Origin: Candidatus Polarisedimenticola svalbardensis
GTDB lineage: Bacteria > Acidobacteriota > Polarisedimenticolia > Polarisedimenticolales > Polarisedimenticolaceae
Assembly: GCA_014764515.1 (NCBI GenBank)
Contig: JACXWD010000008.1
Location: 27,617-91,616, forward strand
Length of the DNA stretch: 64,000 bases
Direction: 5' to 3'
Part shown: in pieces, positions 18,631 through 28,017 of the stretch
Layout of the letters: each line of letters opens with the position of its first letter
Position numbering within the stretch: position 1 is the first letter of the stretch
Position numbers and translations under genes: made by a program
Notes under the pieces: generated by a model
What the model was told of the DNA's origin: nothing
The model's input: only the letters and a program-made list of their open reading frames with translations
The model's database searches: none

Positions 18631-19592
18631 TCCGCCTCCAGGATCCGGGCGAACGCCCCTTCAAGATCGGCATCCACCTGGGTGCAGCCCCGGATGGTCA
18701 CACCCTGCTCCAGCAGGTACGCCAGCATCGGGTTGAGACCGTCATCGCCGCTTAGACCGATCCGGATCCGGCGGCCGTCTTCCCAGGCCCGGTCGGAAAG
18801 GACGTTGAACCGGCCCCCCGCCTCCGCCGGCCAGCGGTCCAGTTCCAGCTCATAGTTCCGCGTGTCCAGGCCCCAGCGCCGGACCTCCTCCACTGTTCCG
18901 ACCTGCCGGACCTTGCCCTTCATCAGGACGGCGATCCGGCTGCACAGCAACTCCGCCTCGTGGAGGTTGTGAGTCGCCAGGACGATGGTCTTGCGGTCCC
19001 TCCCGGACAGTTCGTCCTGGATAAACCGCCTCAGGGACAGGGCCGCCGCCGGATCCAGGGACCGGGTCGGCTCATCCATGAGCAGGATCGGCGGGTCGTG
19101 AAGCATGGCCCGGGCGATAGACATGCGCTGCTTCATGCCGGAGGAGTAGTCAGCGAACGGGCGGTCCGCAGCATCGTCCATATCCACTTTCTGGAGAAGC
19201 TCGGCTATGCGGCCGTCCCGGCGCTCTCTGGGCACTTCATACAGTGTGGAGAAGAAATTCATGTTCTGCCGGCCGCTGAGCCGCCAGTAGAACGAACGCT
19301 CGTCGGAATGCACCAGCCCGATCAGCGGCTTGACCTCCTGTTCCCGGGAGGTAGGGTGCCCGCCGATGGTGGCGGAGCCTTCATCAGGCAGCACCAGACA
19401 GGACAGGATCTTGAGGAGGGTGGTCTTCCCCGCCCCGTTCGGCCCCAGGAGGCCGAAGATCTCCCCTTCCCGGATGGTCAGGTCGACCCCCCGCAGCGCT
19501 TCCACCACCTCCGCCTTCCGGAAGGGTTGGAAGAGGAGCTCACGGATCGACCGCTTCCGGGTGAACCGCTTCTCCAGCCGTCGTGCCTCCAC
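18627..19592 (-). CDS. ABC transporter ATP-binding protein
   Basis: GLLGPNGAGKTTLLKILSCL, YSSGMKQRMSIARAMLHDPPILLMDEPTRSLDP; GTG start at 19592 proposed. Confidence 0.92.
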   Translation of the reverse strand: MEARRLEKRFTRKRSIRELLFQPFRKAEVVEALRGVDLTIREGEIFGLLGPNGAGKTTLLKILSCLVLPDEGSATIGGHPTSREQEVKPLIGLVHSDERSFYWRLSGRQNMNFFSTLYEVPRERRDGRIAELLQKVDMDDAADRPFADYSSGMKQRMSIARAMLHDPPILLMDEPTRSLDPAAALSLRRFIQDELSGRDRKTIVLATHNLHEAELLCSRIAVLMKGKVRQVGTVEEVRRWGLDTRNYELELDRWPAEAGGRFNVLSDRAWEDGRRIRIGLSGDDGLNPMLAYLLEQGVTIRGCTQVDADLEGAFARILEAE

Positions 19593-19736
19593 GGCGTGTC
19601 CCAAGGGCCTGATCCTCCAAGGGTTAGACTCGGGAGCGAGCGGAATTCTACCACGCTCCCGGACCCCCTTTCCCAACGAATCCTGTATGCAATAATGAAA
19701 GGTCACACGCCTTCCGCCTCATTCATGGAGAGTCCG

Positions 19737-20903
19737 ATGCCCGAACCGACCAGCCTGAACCCTGCCCTGACCGTTCTTGCCGAAGACGAAACGATGTTCC
19801 GCGACGCCGTACGGGACTTTGCCGAATCGGAAATCCGACCCAGGGTCGGCGAGATGGATAAGAACGGCCGCTATGATCCGGACCTTCTGAAGTCGCTGTT
19901 CGACATGGGGCTGATGGGTGTGGACATCCCGGAGGAACTGGGTGGATCCGGAGGAACCTTCTTCCAGTCGATCCTGGCAGTGGAGGAAGTCTCAAGGGTG
20001 GACGCCGCCGTCGGCGTCATGGTGGACGTGCAGAACACCCTGTTCAACAACGCCATCGCCCGCTGGGGAACCGAGGACCAGAAGAAAGAGTTTCTCAGTC
20101 GCGTCGCCACCGATACCGTCGGCGCCTACGCCCTGTCCGAAGCCGGTTCCGGCTCCGACGCCTTCGCCCTCAAGCTCAAGGCGGAGCAGGACGGTGAGCA
20201 GTGGGTTCTGAACGGCAGCAAACTCTGGATCACCAACGCCGGCGAGGCCGACCTGTTCCTGACCTTCGCCACCATCGACACCGCCAAAGGGTACAAAGGG
20301 ATCACCGCCTTTATCGTGGACCGCAACGACCCCGGCTTCACCGTGGGCAAGCGGGAATCCAAACTGGGGATCAAGGCTTCCAGTACCTGCGAACTGGTGT
20401 ATGACAACTGCCGCATCCCGGCGGATCGGGTCATCGGAGAAGTCGGCAAGGGATACAAGATCGCCATCGAGACCTTGAACGAGGGCCGTATCGGCATCGG
20501 CGCCCAGATGGTCGGGGTCGGCCAGGGAGCCCTGGAAGCAGCCTGCCGTTACACCAAGGAGCGGGAACAGTTCGGTAAACCGATCGCATCGTTCCAGGCT
20601 GTCCAGCACCAGCTCGCCAGGTCCGCCATCGAGCTTGAAGCATCCCGTCTCCTGGTCTACAACGCCGCCAGGCTGAGAGACGCCGGCCTGCCGTTCACGA
20701 AGGAGGCGGCCATGGCGAAGATCTATTCGAGCGAGGCGACGGAACATATCACCTCCGCCGCAGTGGAACTGTTCGGTGGATACGGCTACACCTCCGAGTA
20801 TCCGGTAGAAAAATTCTACCGGGACGCCAAGATCGGAAAGATCTATGAAGGGACCTCCTTCATGCAGTTGAATACGATCGCCAAGATCATCCTGGCCGAT
20901 TAG
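19737..20903 (+). CDS. Acyl-CoA dehydrogenase
   Basis: YALSEAGSGSDAFALKLKAEQDGEQWVLNGSKLWITNAGEAD, RIGIGAQMVGVGQGALEAACRYTKEREQFGKPIASFQAVQHQLA. Confidence 0.95.
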   Translation: MPEPTSLNPALTVLAEDETMFRDAVRDFAESEIRPRVGEMDKNGRYDPDLLKSLFDMGLMGVDIPEELGGSGGTFFQSILAVEEVSRVDAAVGVMVDVQNTLFNNAIARWGTEDQKKEFLSRVATDTVGAYALSEAGSGSDAFALKLKAEQDGEQWVLNGSKLWITNAGEADLFLTFATIDTAKGYKGITAFIVDRNDPGFTVGKRESKLGIKASSTCELVYDNCRIPADRVIGEVGKGYKIAIETLNEGRIGIGAQMVGVGQGALEAACRYTKEREQFGKPIASFQAVQHQLARSAIELEASRLLVYNAARLRDAGLPFTKEAAMAKIYSSEATEHITSAAVELFGGYGYTSEYPVEKFYRDAKIGKIYEGTSFMQLNTIAKIILAD

Positions 20904-20922
20904 GCCCGCACGGAGAACCGAG

Positions 20923-21945
20923 ATGAACGACCGATTCTTGCGAGCCTGCCGTGGGGAGAAGCTGGACCGGCCGCCGATCTGGATCATGCGCCAGGCCGGC
21001 CGCTACCTGCCGGAGTACCGGGCCATCCGGAAGGAGATGGACTTCGTAACACTCTGCAAAACGCCTGAGAAGGCGGCGGAGGTCACCATTCAGCCGATCG
21101 ACCGCCTGGGTGTGGACGCGGCGATCCTGTTCTCCGACATCCTCGTCCCTGTGGAACCGATGGGGTTCAACATCTCCTTCAACCCCGGCCCGGTGCTGGA
21201 CCACGCCGTGCGGACCATGCAGGACGTGGACAACATCCGGATCACCGATCCGGAAGAGACGGTGCCTTACGTTTACGAGGCGATCCGCATCCTGCGCCGG
21301 GAGCTTGAAGGGAGGGTGCCGCTCATCGGGTTCGCCGCCGCGCCGTTCACTCTGGCGACCTACATGGTGGAAGGCAAGGGCTCCAAGAATTTCAGCAAGG
21401 TCAAGGGCCTGCTGTTCTCCGAACCGGCCACCGCCCACGCCCTGCTTGAAAAAATTACCGTGGCCACCGAGAAGTACCTGCTGGCACAGATCCGGGCCGG
21501 GGCCCAGGCGGTGCAACTGTTCGACAGCTGGGCCGGCCTGCTCTCCGCCGAAGACTTCCGGGAGTTCGGCATGCCGTACGCCCGCCGGATCCTGGACACC
21601 TTGAAAGACGCAGGAGTTCCCCGGATCTATTTCGCCCTGAACAACGCCCACCTCCTGGACGAGATCAAGGACTGTGGAGCGGATGTGGTCGGCATGGACT
21701 GGCGCATGAACCTGGCCGAGGCCAACCAACGCCTGGACGGCCGCTACCCGCTGCAGGGCAACCTGGATCCGACGGTGCTCCTGTCCGGTTCTCCCGAGAC
21801 GATCCGGGAACGAGCCCGCAGGGTGGTGGCCGCAGGGAAAGAGCTGCCCGGCCACATCTTCAACCTGGGCCACGGCATCCTTCCGGAAACCCCGGTAGAG
21901 CATGCCCAGGCGCTGGTACAGGCGGTCCAGGAGGTCACTTCGTGA
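20923..21945 (+). CDS. hemE: Uroporphyrinogen decarboxylase
   Basis: PPIWIMRQAGRYLPEYR, AAILFSDILVPVEPMG, IGFAAAPFTLATYMVEG, FNLGHGILPETP. Confidence 0.96.
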   Translation: MNDRFLRACRGEKLDRPPIWIMRQAGRYLPEYRAIRKEMDFVTLCKTPEKAAEVTIQPIDRLGVDAAILFSDILVPVEPMGFNISFNPGPVLDHAVRTMQDVDNIRITDPEETVPYVYEAIRILRRELEGRVPLIGFAAAPFTLATYMVEGKGSKNFSKVKGLLFSEPATAHALLEKITVATEKYLLAQIRAGAQAVQLFDSWAGLLSAEDFREFGMPYARRILDTLKDAGVPRIYFALNNAHLLDEIKDCGADVVGMDWRMNLAEANQRLDGRYPLQGNLDPTVLLSGSPETIRERARRVVAAGKELPGHIFNLGHGILPETPVEHAQALVQAVQEVTS

Positions 21946-23324
21946 GCAGTGCCCTGGAGCTACTCAAAAAATACAACCGGCCCGGCCCGCGTTACACCTC
22001 GTACCCAACCGCGGTGGAGTTCAACGAGGAGTACGATCACGGCGCGTATGTGGAATCGCTGAAGAAGATCAACGCCAGGGCGGACGAGCCGTTGTCGCTC
22101 TATATCCATCTGCCGTTTTGTGAAGAGCGCTGCAGCTTCTGCGGCTGCAACGTGGTGATCACCAGGAAGCGCGAGGTCTCCCACAAATACCTGGATTACC
22201 TCCATCGGGAAATCGACATGCTTGCCGAACACCTCCCGGACCGGCGCCGGGTCAGCCAGTACCACTGGGGCGGCGGTACTCCGACCTATCAGAACACCAC
22301 TGAAATGCGCGCCCTTCAGAACAAGATCACCGAACATTTCACCATCGACCCCGACGCCGAGGTCGCCATCGAAGTCGATCCCAGGGTCACGTCCAGGGAA
22401 CAGGCCGACCTGCTGAAAGAGATGGGGTTCAACCGCATCTCCATGGGTGTCCAGGATTTCACTCCTCGGGTGCAGGAGGCGATCAACCGCAATCAGACCG
22501 AGAAGGAAACCCGGGAGCTGTACGACTACTGCCGCAAGGTCGGCTTCGAGTCCATCAACCTGGACCTGATCTACGGACTGCCCCTCCAGAACCCTGCCGC
22601 CTTCAGCAGCAACATGGACATCATGCTGGACCTGAGGCCGGACCGGGTGGCGGTTTACTCCTACGCCTACGTGCCCTGGGTCAAGGCGAACCAGAAGAAG
22701 ATCAACACCGACGAACTCCCCTCCCCGGAGGTCAAGCTGGAGCTGTTCTGCATCGCCCGGGAGCGGTTCCTGGAGGCGGGCTACGCCCAGATCGGCATGG
22801 ACCACTTCGCCCTTCCCGGCGATGACCTGGCAAACGCCGCCGCCCGGAAGCGGCTGCACCGCAATTTCATGGGCTATACCGTGAAAATGGGTTCGGACAT
22901 GGTCGGGGTCGGAACATCGGCCATCGGCGATGTCGGTGGCGCCTTCGCGCAGAACGTCAAGAAGCTGTCCACGTACTACGAGGCCCTTGACGCCGGGAAG
23001 TTCCCGGTTGAGCGCGGCTATGTGCTGAACGACGACGACCACATCCGCCGGGAGGTCATCACCCGCCTGATGTCCAACCTGTACCTCAGGATCCCCGAGA
23101 TCGAGGATCGCTTCGGCATCGAATTCAAAAAGTATTTCGAACCGGAACTGGCCGAGCTGGCCGGCGCCGACGGGCCGGTGGATCACGGCTTCCTGACCAT
23201 CGCCGACGATCACCTGGCGGTTCACGGCGACGGCTGCCTGTTCATCCGGAACATCTGCATGGTGTTCGACGCGTACATGAAGGACAAGCGCGACGATACC
23301 CCGATGTTCTCCCAGACCGTGTGA
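21942..23324 (+). CDS. hemN: Oxygen-independent coproporphyrinogen III oxidase/dehydrogenase (radical SAM)
   Basis: YNRPGPRYTSYPTAVEF, LYIHLPFCEERCSFCGCNVVIT, YHWGGGTPTY; GTG start overlapping hemE stop. Confidence 0.95.
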   Translation: MSSALELLKKYNRPGPRYTSYPTAVEFNEEYDHGAYVESLKKINARADEPLSLYIHLPFCEERCSFCGCNVVITRKREVSHKYLDYLHREIDMLAEHLPDRRRVSQYHWGGGTPTYQNTTEMRALQNKITEHFTIDPDAEVAIEVDPRVTSREQADLLKEMGFNRISMGVQDFTPRVQEAINRNQTEKETRELYDYCRKVGFESINLDLIYGLPLQNPAAFSSNMDIMLDLRPDRVAVYSYAYVPWVKANQKKINTDELPSPEVKLELFCIARERFLEAGYAQIGMDHFALPGDDLANAAARKRLHRNFMGYTVKMGSDMVGVGTSAIGDVGGAFAQNVKKLSTYYEALDAGKFPVERGYVLNDDDHIRREVITRLMSNLYLRIPEIEDRFGIEFKKYFEPELAELAGADGPVDHGFLTIADDHLAVHGDGCLFIRNICMVFDAYMKDKRDDTPMFSQTV

Positions 23325-23325
23325 C

Positions 23326-24723
23326 ATGCCGAAAACCGTTGCAGTCATAGGCGGAGGAGTCGCCGGACTGACGGTGGCCTATGAACTGCAACAGTACGCC
23401 CGGCACCCGCCGGATGGTGTCCGGGCGATCTGCCTGGAGGCGTCCGACCGGGCAGGCGGCAACATCCGAACCCACAAGGAAGCGGGGTACACCTGCGAGT
23501 GGGGCCCCAACGGCTACCTGGACAACGTCCCGGCCACGCCGGCACTGGTGCGGCGGCTCGGTCTGTCCGAACTGCTGCAGCAGGCCGACGAACAGGCGGC
23601 GATCCGGTACATCTACCGGGCAGGCGCACTCCGGGAGGCTCCCACCGGCGCCGGCGCATTCCTGAAGTCAGGGATCCTGTCCCCCCTGGGGAAGCTGAGG
23701 TTGCTGGGAGAGCCGTTTGCACGGAAACGGCCCGGGTCGGGAGACGAGTCGGTGTACGACTTTGCGGCCCGAAGAATCGGAAGTGAGGCGGCTGAAGTTC
23801 TGGTAGGCGCCATGGTCAACGGGGTGTACGCCGGCAACGTCCGGGAGCTCTGCCTGAAATCCACGTTCCCGAAAATGTATGCCATGGAGACCGATCACGG
23901 CTCCCTGTTCAAGGCGATGCTTGCGAAGAAGAAGACGAAGTCGGGAAAAAGCGACAACGCCGGGCCGGCAGGGCCAGGTGGCGTCCTGACATCGTTCCGG
24001 CCCGGCCTTGAAACATTGATCCAGGGGCTGGTGAAAGCGAACGGCAACGCCCTGCGGCTGAACACCCCTGTGCAGGCGATCTCCGACATGGGCAGCCGGG
24101 GATTTCGGGTTCTGCTGGAGTCCGGACCGCCACTGGACGTCCAGGGCGTGGTGCTGGCCTGCCCGGCACGGGCGGCGGAAGCGATGGTCCGGGAGATGGA
24201 CCCGGTGATGGCCGACGCCATGGGAGCGATCCCGTCCTCTCCCCTGGCGGTAATCCATCTCGGTTACAACCAGGCGGCGCTGGACAGCATGCCCCGCGGC
24301 TTCGGATTCCTGGCTCCCCGGGGACAGGGCGTCCGGATACTCGGCTGCCTGTGGTCGTCCAACATATTCCCGGGACGGGCCCCCAAGGGAAAGGTCCTGC
24401 TCACCGCCATGATCGGCGGCGCAGAGGATACCGGGGTCATGGATCTGCCGGATGCGAAACTGGTGGAACTGGCTCGCCACGACATCCAGATCACCATGGG
24501 GATCGGCGTCGCGCCTGAATTCGTGAAGGTGTTCCGCCATGCCCACGGCATCCCCCAGTACACCCTGGGACACCAGGACCGGCTGCGTATTATCAAGGAA
24601 CGTCTGGAAAAACATCCCGGCCTGCTGGTTGGAGGGAATTCCTACGGCGGGATCGCCGTTAATCACTGTGTGGAAGAAGCCCCCGGGCTGGCCGACGAAC
24701 TGGTCCGCCACCTGGAAAGCTGA
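23326..24723 (+). CDS. hemG: Protoporphyrinogen oxidase (HemG/HemY type)
   Basis: VAVIGGGVAGLTVAYEL FAD motif, EWGPNGYLDN, GMVNGVYAGN-like segment (VGAMVNGVYAGNVREL), LLVGGNSYGGIAVNHCVE. Confidence 0.92.
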   Translation: MPKTVAVIGGGVAGLTVAYELQQYARHPPDGVRAICLEASDRAGGNIRTHKEAGYTCEWGPNGYLDNVPATPALVRRLGLSELLQQADEQAAIRYIYRAGALREAPTGAGAFLKSGILSPLGKLRLLGEPFARKRPGSGDESVYDFAARRIGSEAAEVLVGAMVNGVYAGNVRELCLKSTFPKMYAMETDHGSLFKAMLAKKKTKSGKSDNAGPAGPGGVLTSFRPGLETLIQGLVKANGNALRLNTPVQAISDMGSRGFRVLLESGPPLDVQGVVLACPARAAEAMVREMDPVMADAMGAIPSSPLAVIHLGYNQAALDSMPRGFGFLAPRGQGVRILGCLWSSNIFPGRAPKGKVLLTAMIGGAEDTGVMDLPDAKLVELARHDIQITMGIGVAPEFVKVFRHAHGIPQYTLGHQDRLRIIKERLEKHPGLLVGGNSYGGIAVNHCVEEAPGLADELVRHLES

Positions 24724-24763
24724 TATCCTCCGCGCTTCGATTTGACGGATAGGGATAGACTCA

Positions 24764-25189
24764 ATGCCATTTCGCGTTCGCAGCTTGATACTTGCGCTGA
24801 TTGTCTGCCTTGCGGCGGGTAGTGCCGCCGGCGCCGCCATCCGCGGCATCAAGGTGGAGCGTGCCAAGACCCGGGTCGGCCTCGCCAGGGTGGTCCTGAA
24901 CATCGACCACCTCACCCTGACCGAACAGGGACTGCGCGGCGAGTACGCCATCCGCATCCCACTGGCGCCGTTCATGGACGATTTCGGGACGATCCGGATT
25001 CCTGTCACCGACCAGCTCCAGGATGCGGTCGCTCCCGGAAACACGCTCCACGGAACAGCCAGCAGCAGGGAGGACGGCCGCACCCACGAGGTCGCCTGTA
25101 CCTTCACGGACAGCAAAAAGGTCCGTATCGTGGTCACTACAGCGGACCGTGTACTGTCGTTCGAGGCGCCCTACTCCCTCAGCGACTAG
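24764..25189 (+). CDS. Hypothetical secreted protein
   Basis: Signal peptide MPFRVRSLILALIVCLAAGSAAGA followed by a predicted beta-rich domain. Confidence 0.7.
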   Translation: MPFRVRSLILALIVCLAAGSAAGAAIRGIKVERAKTRVGLARVVLNIDHLTLTEQGLRGEYAIRIPLAPFMDDFGTIRIPVTDQLQDAVAPGNTLHGTASSREDGRTHEVACTFTDSKKVRIVVTTADRVLSFEAPYSLSD

Positions 25190-25270
25190 GGGCTATTTCC
25201 CAACAAATTAAGGGTTCTCCCTAGGGTTCTGTAACGGCTCCTGAATCAAGAAGAAGAGAATTTGACTACC

Positions 25271-25289
25271 TACTTTGCTTTGCAAAGTA
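25271..25289. promoter_or_regulatory. Candidate operator inverted repeat TACTTTG-CTTTG-CAAAGTA
   Basis: 7-nt arms around a 5-nt spacer, with a 10-nt palindrome CTTTGCAAAG; immediately precedes a -35 hexamer. Confidence 0.6.
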
Positions 25290-25290
25290 C

Positions 25291-25319
25291 TTGACAGAGC
25301 TAAAACCTGAACGTATCTT
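25291..25319 (+). promoter_or_regulatory. Sigma70-like promoter TTGACA-N17-TATCTT
   Basis: TTGACA 25291-25296, 17-nt spacer, TATCTT 25314-25319, 7 nt before ATG at 25327. Confidence 0.7.
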
Positions 25320-25326
25320 GATCTCC

Positions 25327-25935
25327 ATGAGCGATCCTCAGGAAAAACAACCGGCTGAAGTCACCGATATCCACAATCGGGCCATGGAGGACCTGGGTTA
25401 CATCCGCAAGGCGATGGAAGGCGGCGGCCCATTCACCGCCGTTCCCGGTATGGGGCAGGTCGCCGTCGGGTGTACAGCTGTTCTGGCGGCTGCGGTGGCG
25501 TTCCTCCAGCCGGACCGGACTTCCTGGCTTCTGGTCTGGACCGCGGAACTGGGTCTGGCGACGCTGATCGTCATTTCCGCCATGGTCCTGAAGGCGAAAC
25601 GGATGGGACACCTGCTCACGGCGGCACCGGCCCGGAAGACGTTCTTCGGTATGGCCCCGGCCCTGGCCGCCGGCGCAATCCTCAGCCTGGTGGCGGTGCG
25701 CTCAGGCGAACTGGACACACTCCCCGGCACCTGGCTGCTGCTGTACGGAGCCGCCGTCGCCTCCGGCGGCGTATCCTCGGTTCGGATCGTACCGGTGATG
25801 GGCGCTTCGTTCATGGTGTGCGGCCTGTTCACCCTGCTGTCACCACCCGGCTTCGCCGACCTGTTCCTGGCGCTGGGCTTCGGTGGGCTCCATATCTTTT
25901 TCGGAGCCAGGATTGCGAAACGTCATGGCGGTTGA
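25327..25935 (+). CDS. Hypothetical membrane protein
   Basis: Several hydrophobic segments; start moved to ATG 25327 because the listed TTG start coincides with the -35 box. Confidence 0.75.
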   Translation: MSDPQEKQPAEVTDIHNRAMEDLGYIRKAMEGGGPFTAVPGMGQVAVGCTAVLAAAVAFLQPDRTSWLLVWTAELGLATLIVISAMVLKAKRMGHLLTAAPARKTFFGMAPALAAGAILSLVAVRSGELDTLPGTWLLLYGAAVASGGVSSVRIVPVMGASFMVCGLFTLLSPPGFADLFLALGFGGLHIFFGARIAKRHGG

Positions 25936-26287
25936 GAAAAAACACCGATCGACTACGGCGCCGGCTTCCCGGCCTGCGATCCGTTCACGCCTGGTACAGG
26001 GGCTGGAAAGGCTGGTCCACGAACGAACCCGGCTGGGCATCGTAAGCTCCCTGGCCGTGGCCGACTCCCTCAGTTTCGCCGAACTGAAGGCGACCCTGGG
26101 GATATCCGACGGCAACCTCAGTTCCCACGCCCGCAAGCTGGAAGACGCCGGCTACATCGCGTGCGACAAACAGTTCTCAGGCCGCAAGCCGCTGACGACC
26201 TACCGGCTGACGCCGGAGGGCAGACAAGCCCTGGCCCGTTACATCACCCACATGGAAGCGCTGATCGAAACTACGAGGGAATCATGA
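25925..26287 (+). CDS. Winged-helix transcriptional regulator (MarR/ArsR-like, HTH_27 type)
   Basis: HERTRLGIVSSLAVADSLSFAELKATLGISDGNLSSHARKLEDAGYIACDKQFSGRKPLTTYRLTPEGRQAL. Confidence 0.88.
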   Translation: MAVEKKHRSTTAPASRPAIRSRLVQGLERLVHERTRLGIVSSLAVADSLSFAELKATLGISDGNLSSHARKLEDAGYIACDKQFSGRKPLTTYRLTPEGRQALARYITHMEALIETTRES

Positions 26288-26305
26288 TCAGCTCGGTGCA
26301 TCTCC

Positions 26306-26923
26306 ATGGCTGACATCCTCAGACGTTACGCCGCGCTTCAGCTCCGGGTGGAGGAGCGGTTGCCGTTGCTGTTCGACCATCTTCCCGGGACCGGGCTGAG
26401 GATCGTGGGCGAGCTTTCGAAAAAGGGCGCCACCAGCCCGCCGGCCTGGTACACGCCTCCCGGCACCGAGGGTGAGCGGCCCGGAATTCTCCACATCAAC
26501 CTGTGCCGGCCGGAGCAGCATTCACGGGAGAAAATGGAAACACTGTTTCTACGGGAAGGTTTGCCCGGCCGCCACCTGCAGACCGTTCTGGCCCGTGAAG
26601 CGGACAGCCGCGCCTGCCGGCAGCAGTTCGGCAGCCAGCCGGAATATGTCGCGGCCTGGGTTGAGTACGCCGCCTGCCTGGGCGACCGCCTGGGCCTCAG
26701 CAGGTACCTGGCGTGTGACGGCGGCGCCCTCATGGCCATGAGGGAAGCCGCCCGGAAGCTTCTGGGCAGCCGGTTCGACCTCAGGGAGTTCCACCGTCGG
26801 GTCCTGTCCAGCGGACCGGTCCCCCTGGAGCTCCTTGCCGCCGATCTGGATTGCTGGGCCAGGGATCAGGATCCGGCCAGGCCTGCCAGCCACGTCTCGA
26901 GGCGGGTGATCAACTTCTCGTAG
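26306..26923 (+). CDS. Reduced DUF885-family-like protein
   Basis: EGLPGRHLQTVLARE..., YVAAWVEYAACLGDRLG, LMAMREAARKLLGSRFDLREFHRRVLSSGPVPLELL resembles the C-terminal part of DUF885 proteins. Confidence 0.6.
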   Translation: MADILRRYAALQLRVEERLPLLFDHLPGTGLRIVGELSKKGATSPPAWYTPPGTEGERPGILHINLCRPEQHSREKMETLFLREGLPGRHLQTVLAREADSRACRQQFGSQPEYVAAWVEYAACLGDRLGLSRYLACDGGALMAMREAARKLLGSRFDLREFHRRVLSSGPVPLELLAADLDCWARDQDPARPASHVSRRVINFS

Positions 26924-28017
26924 TCGTACTTCCTCTCCGCCCGCTCCCGGGCCGCCCGGGCCATACGCTCACGGCGGGGAGCCTTTTCCAGCAGCCCCCG
27001 TATCGCCGTACCCAGGGCCCGAGGCGTACGCTCGGTGAGGATGCCGACTTCCGGCGAAACCACCGACGGCACACCGCCTCCCCTGTACGCCACCGGCACG
27101 GTGCCGCCGGCCAGCGCCTCGGCGTAAATGATCCCGAAGTGCTCCATCTTCTCCGGCGCCGCGGTCAGCACCGTGGCTGCGTTGACCAGGTGTGTGCGGT
27201 CTTCCGCAGACACAAAGCCGAGGAACCGCCCCCGCCTGCCGATATCCCCTTCAAGCTGCTCCCTGAGATCTCCATCACCGATGAACACGGTGGTAGCCAG
27301 ATCGTCGTATTCCCGGGAAGCCTCCACCACGTTCTGCGGCCCTTTGGCCCGGGTCAGCGCTCCGGGACAGAGCACGAATGAATCGGGCAGGCCGTACTTC
27401 TCCCGGACGCCACCGGTATTCCCCGGGGCGAAGGCGGTGAGATCGACGCCGCAAGGGAGGACCAGGAATTTTCGCTCAGGCAGGTCCACCACCGGCCGGA
27501 CGAGTGAATCCCGCACGTAGTCGGTGGTGACCAGGATGCCCGACGCCCCCTGGATGGCGTCCTCGATCCGGCTCCATACCCGCTCCTCGAAGCCGCCTTC
27601 CTTGCGAGGCTCGATGCCGGTGCCGTGGATGAACAGAACGTACGGCTTTCCAGCGGCCCTGGCAGCTTCCGCCACCGCTACCGAACTGAGGTTGGCGTGG
27701 TGGCCGATCAGGATGTCCACCTGGGGGATGATCGGCTGCAGCGCTTTCAGATACGACGGCAGGTAGGCTGTCGCTTCCTCGTACGACATGAGGGAGACCG
27801 CCTTCTGACGCCCTTTGGCCGACGGCAGGTACTCGTGAACCGGAACAGTGGCGGTATGGAGCTCCACATCCACGTTGACGGCGCCGGACACGCCGCTCCC
27901 CACTCCGGGGTGGATGAACCAGACCTTGTGTCCCCTGGCGGCCAGGTGAGCGGCATGGGCCCGGGCGACCTCGCCGCTTCCACGGCCCTGGTTGAGCAGC
28001 ACAATAGCGATATTCAT
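26866..28017 (-). CDS. Glycosyltransferase family 4 (GT-B)
   Basis: GSGEVARAHAAHLAARGHKVWFIHPG, GALTRAKGPQNVVEAS, EHFGIIYAEALAGGTVPVAYRGGGVPSVV. Confidence 0.9.
   Translation of the reverse strand: MNIAIVLLNQGRGSGEVARAHAAHLAARGHKVWFIHPGVGSGVSGAVNVDVELHTATVPVHEYLPSAKGRQKAVSLMSYEEATAYLPSYLKALQPIIPQVDILIGHHANLSSVAVAEAARAAGKPYVLFIHGTGIEPRKEGGFEERVWSRIEDAIQGASGILVTTDYVRDSLVRPVVDLPERKFLVLPCGVDLTAFAPGNTGGVREKYGLPDSFVLCPGALTRAKGPQNVVEASREYDDLATTVFIGDGDLREQLEGDIGRRGRFLGFVSAEDRTHLVNAATVLTAAPEKMEHFGIIYAEALAGGTVPVAYRGGGVPSVVSPEVGILTERTPRALGTAIRGLLEKAPRRERMARAARERAERKYDYEKLITRLETWLAGLAGS

Noticed and set aside
21960-23348. 462-aa minus-strand ORF antisense to hemN
   Set aside because: Shadow ORF over hemN
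23668-25137. 489-aa minus-strand ORF antisense to the protoporphyrinogen oxidase gene
   Set aside because: Shadow ORF
25291-25326. TTG-initiated start listed for the 25291 ORF
   Set aside because: That TTG is the first triplet of the TTGACA -35 box; ATG 25327 is the sensible start
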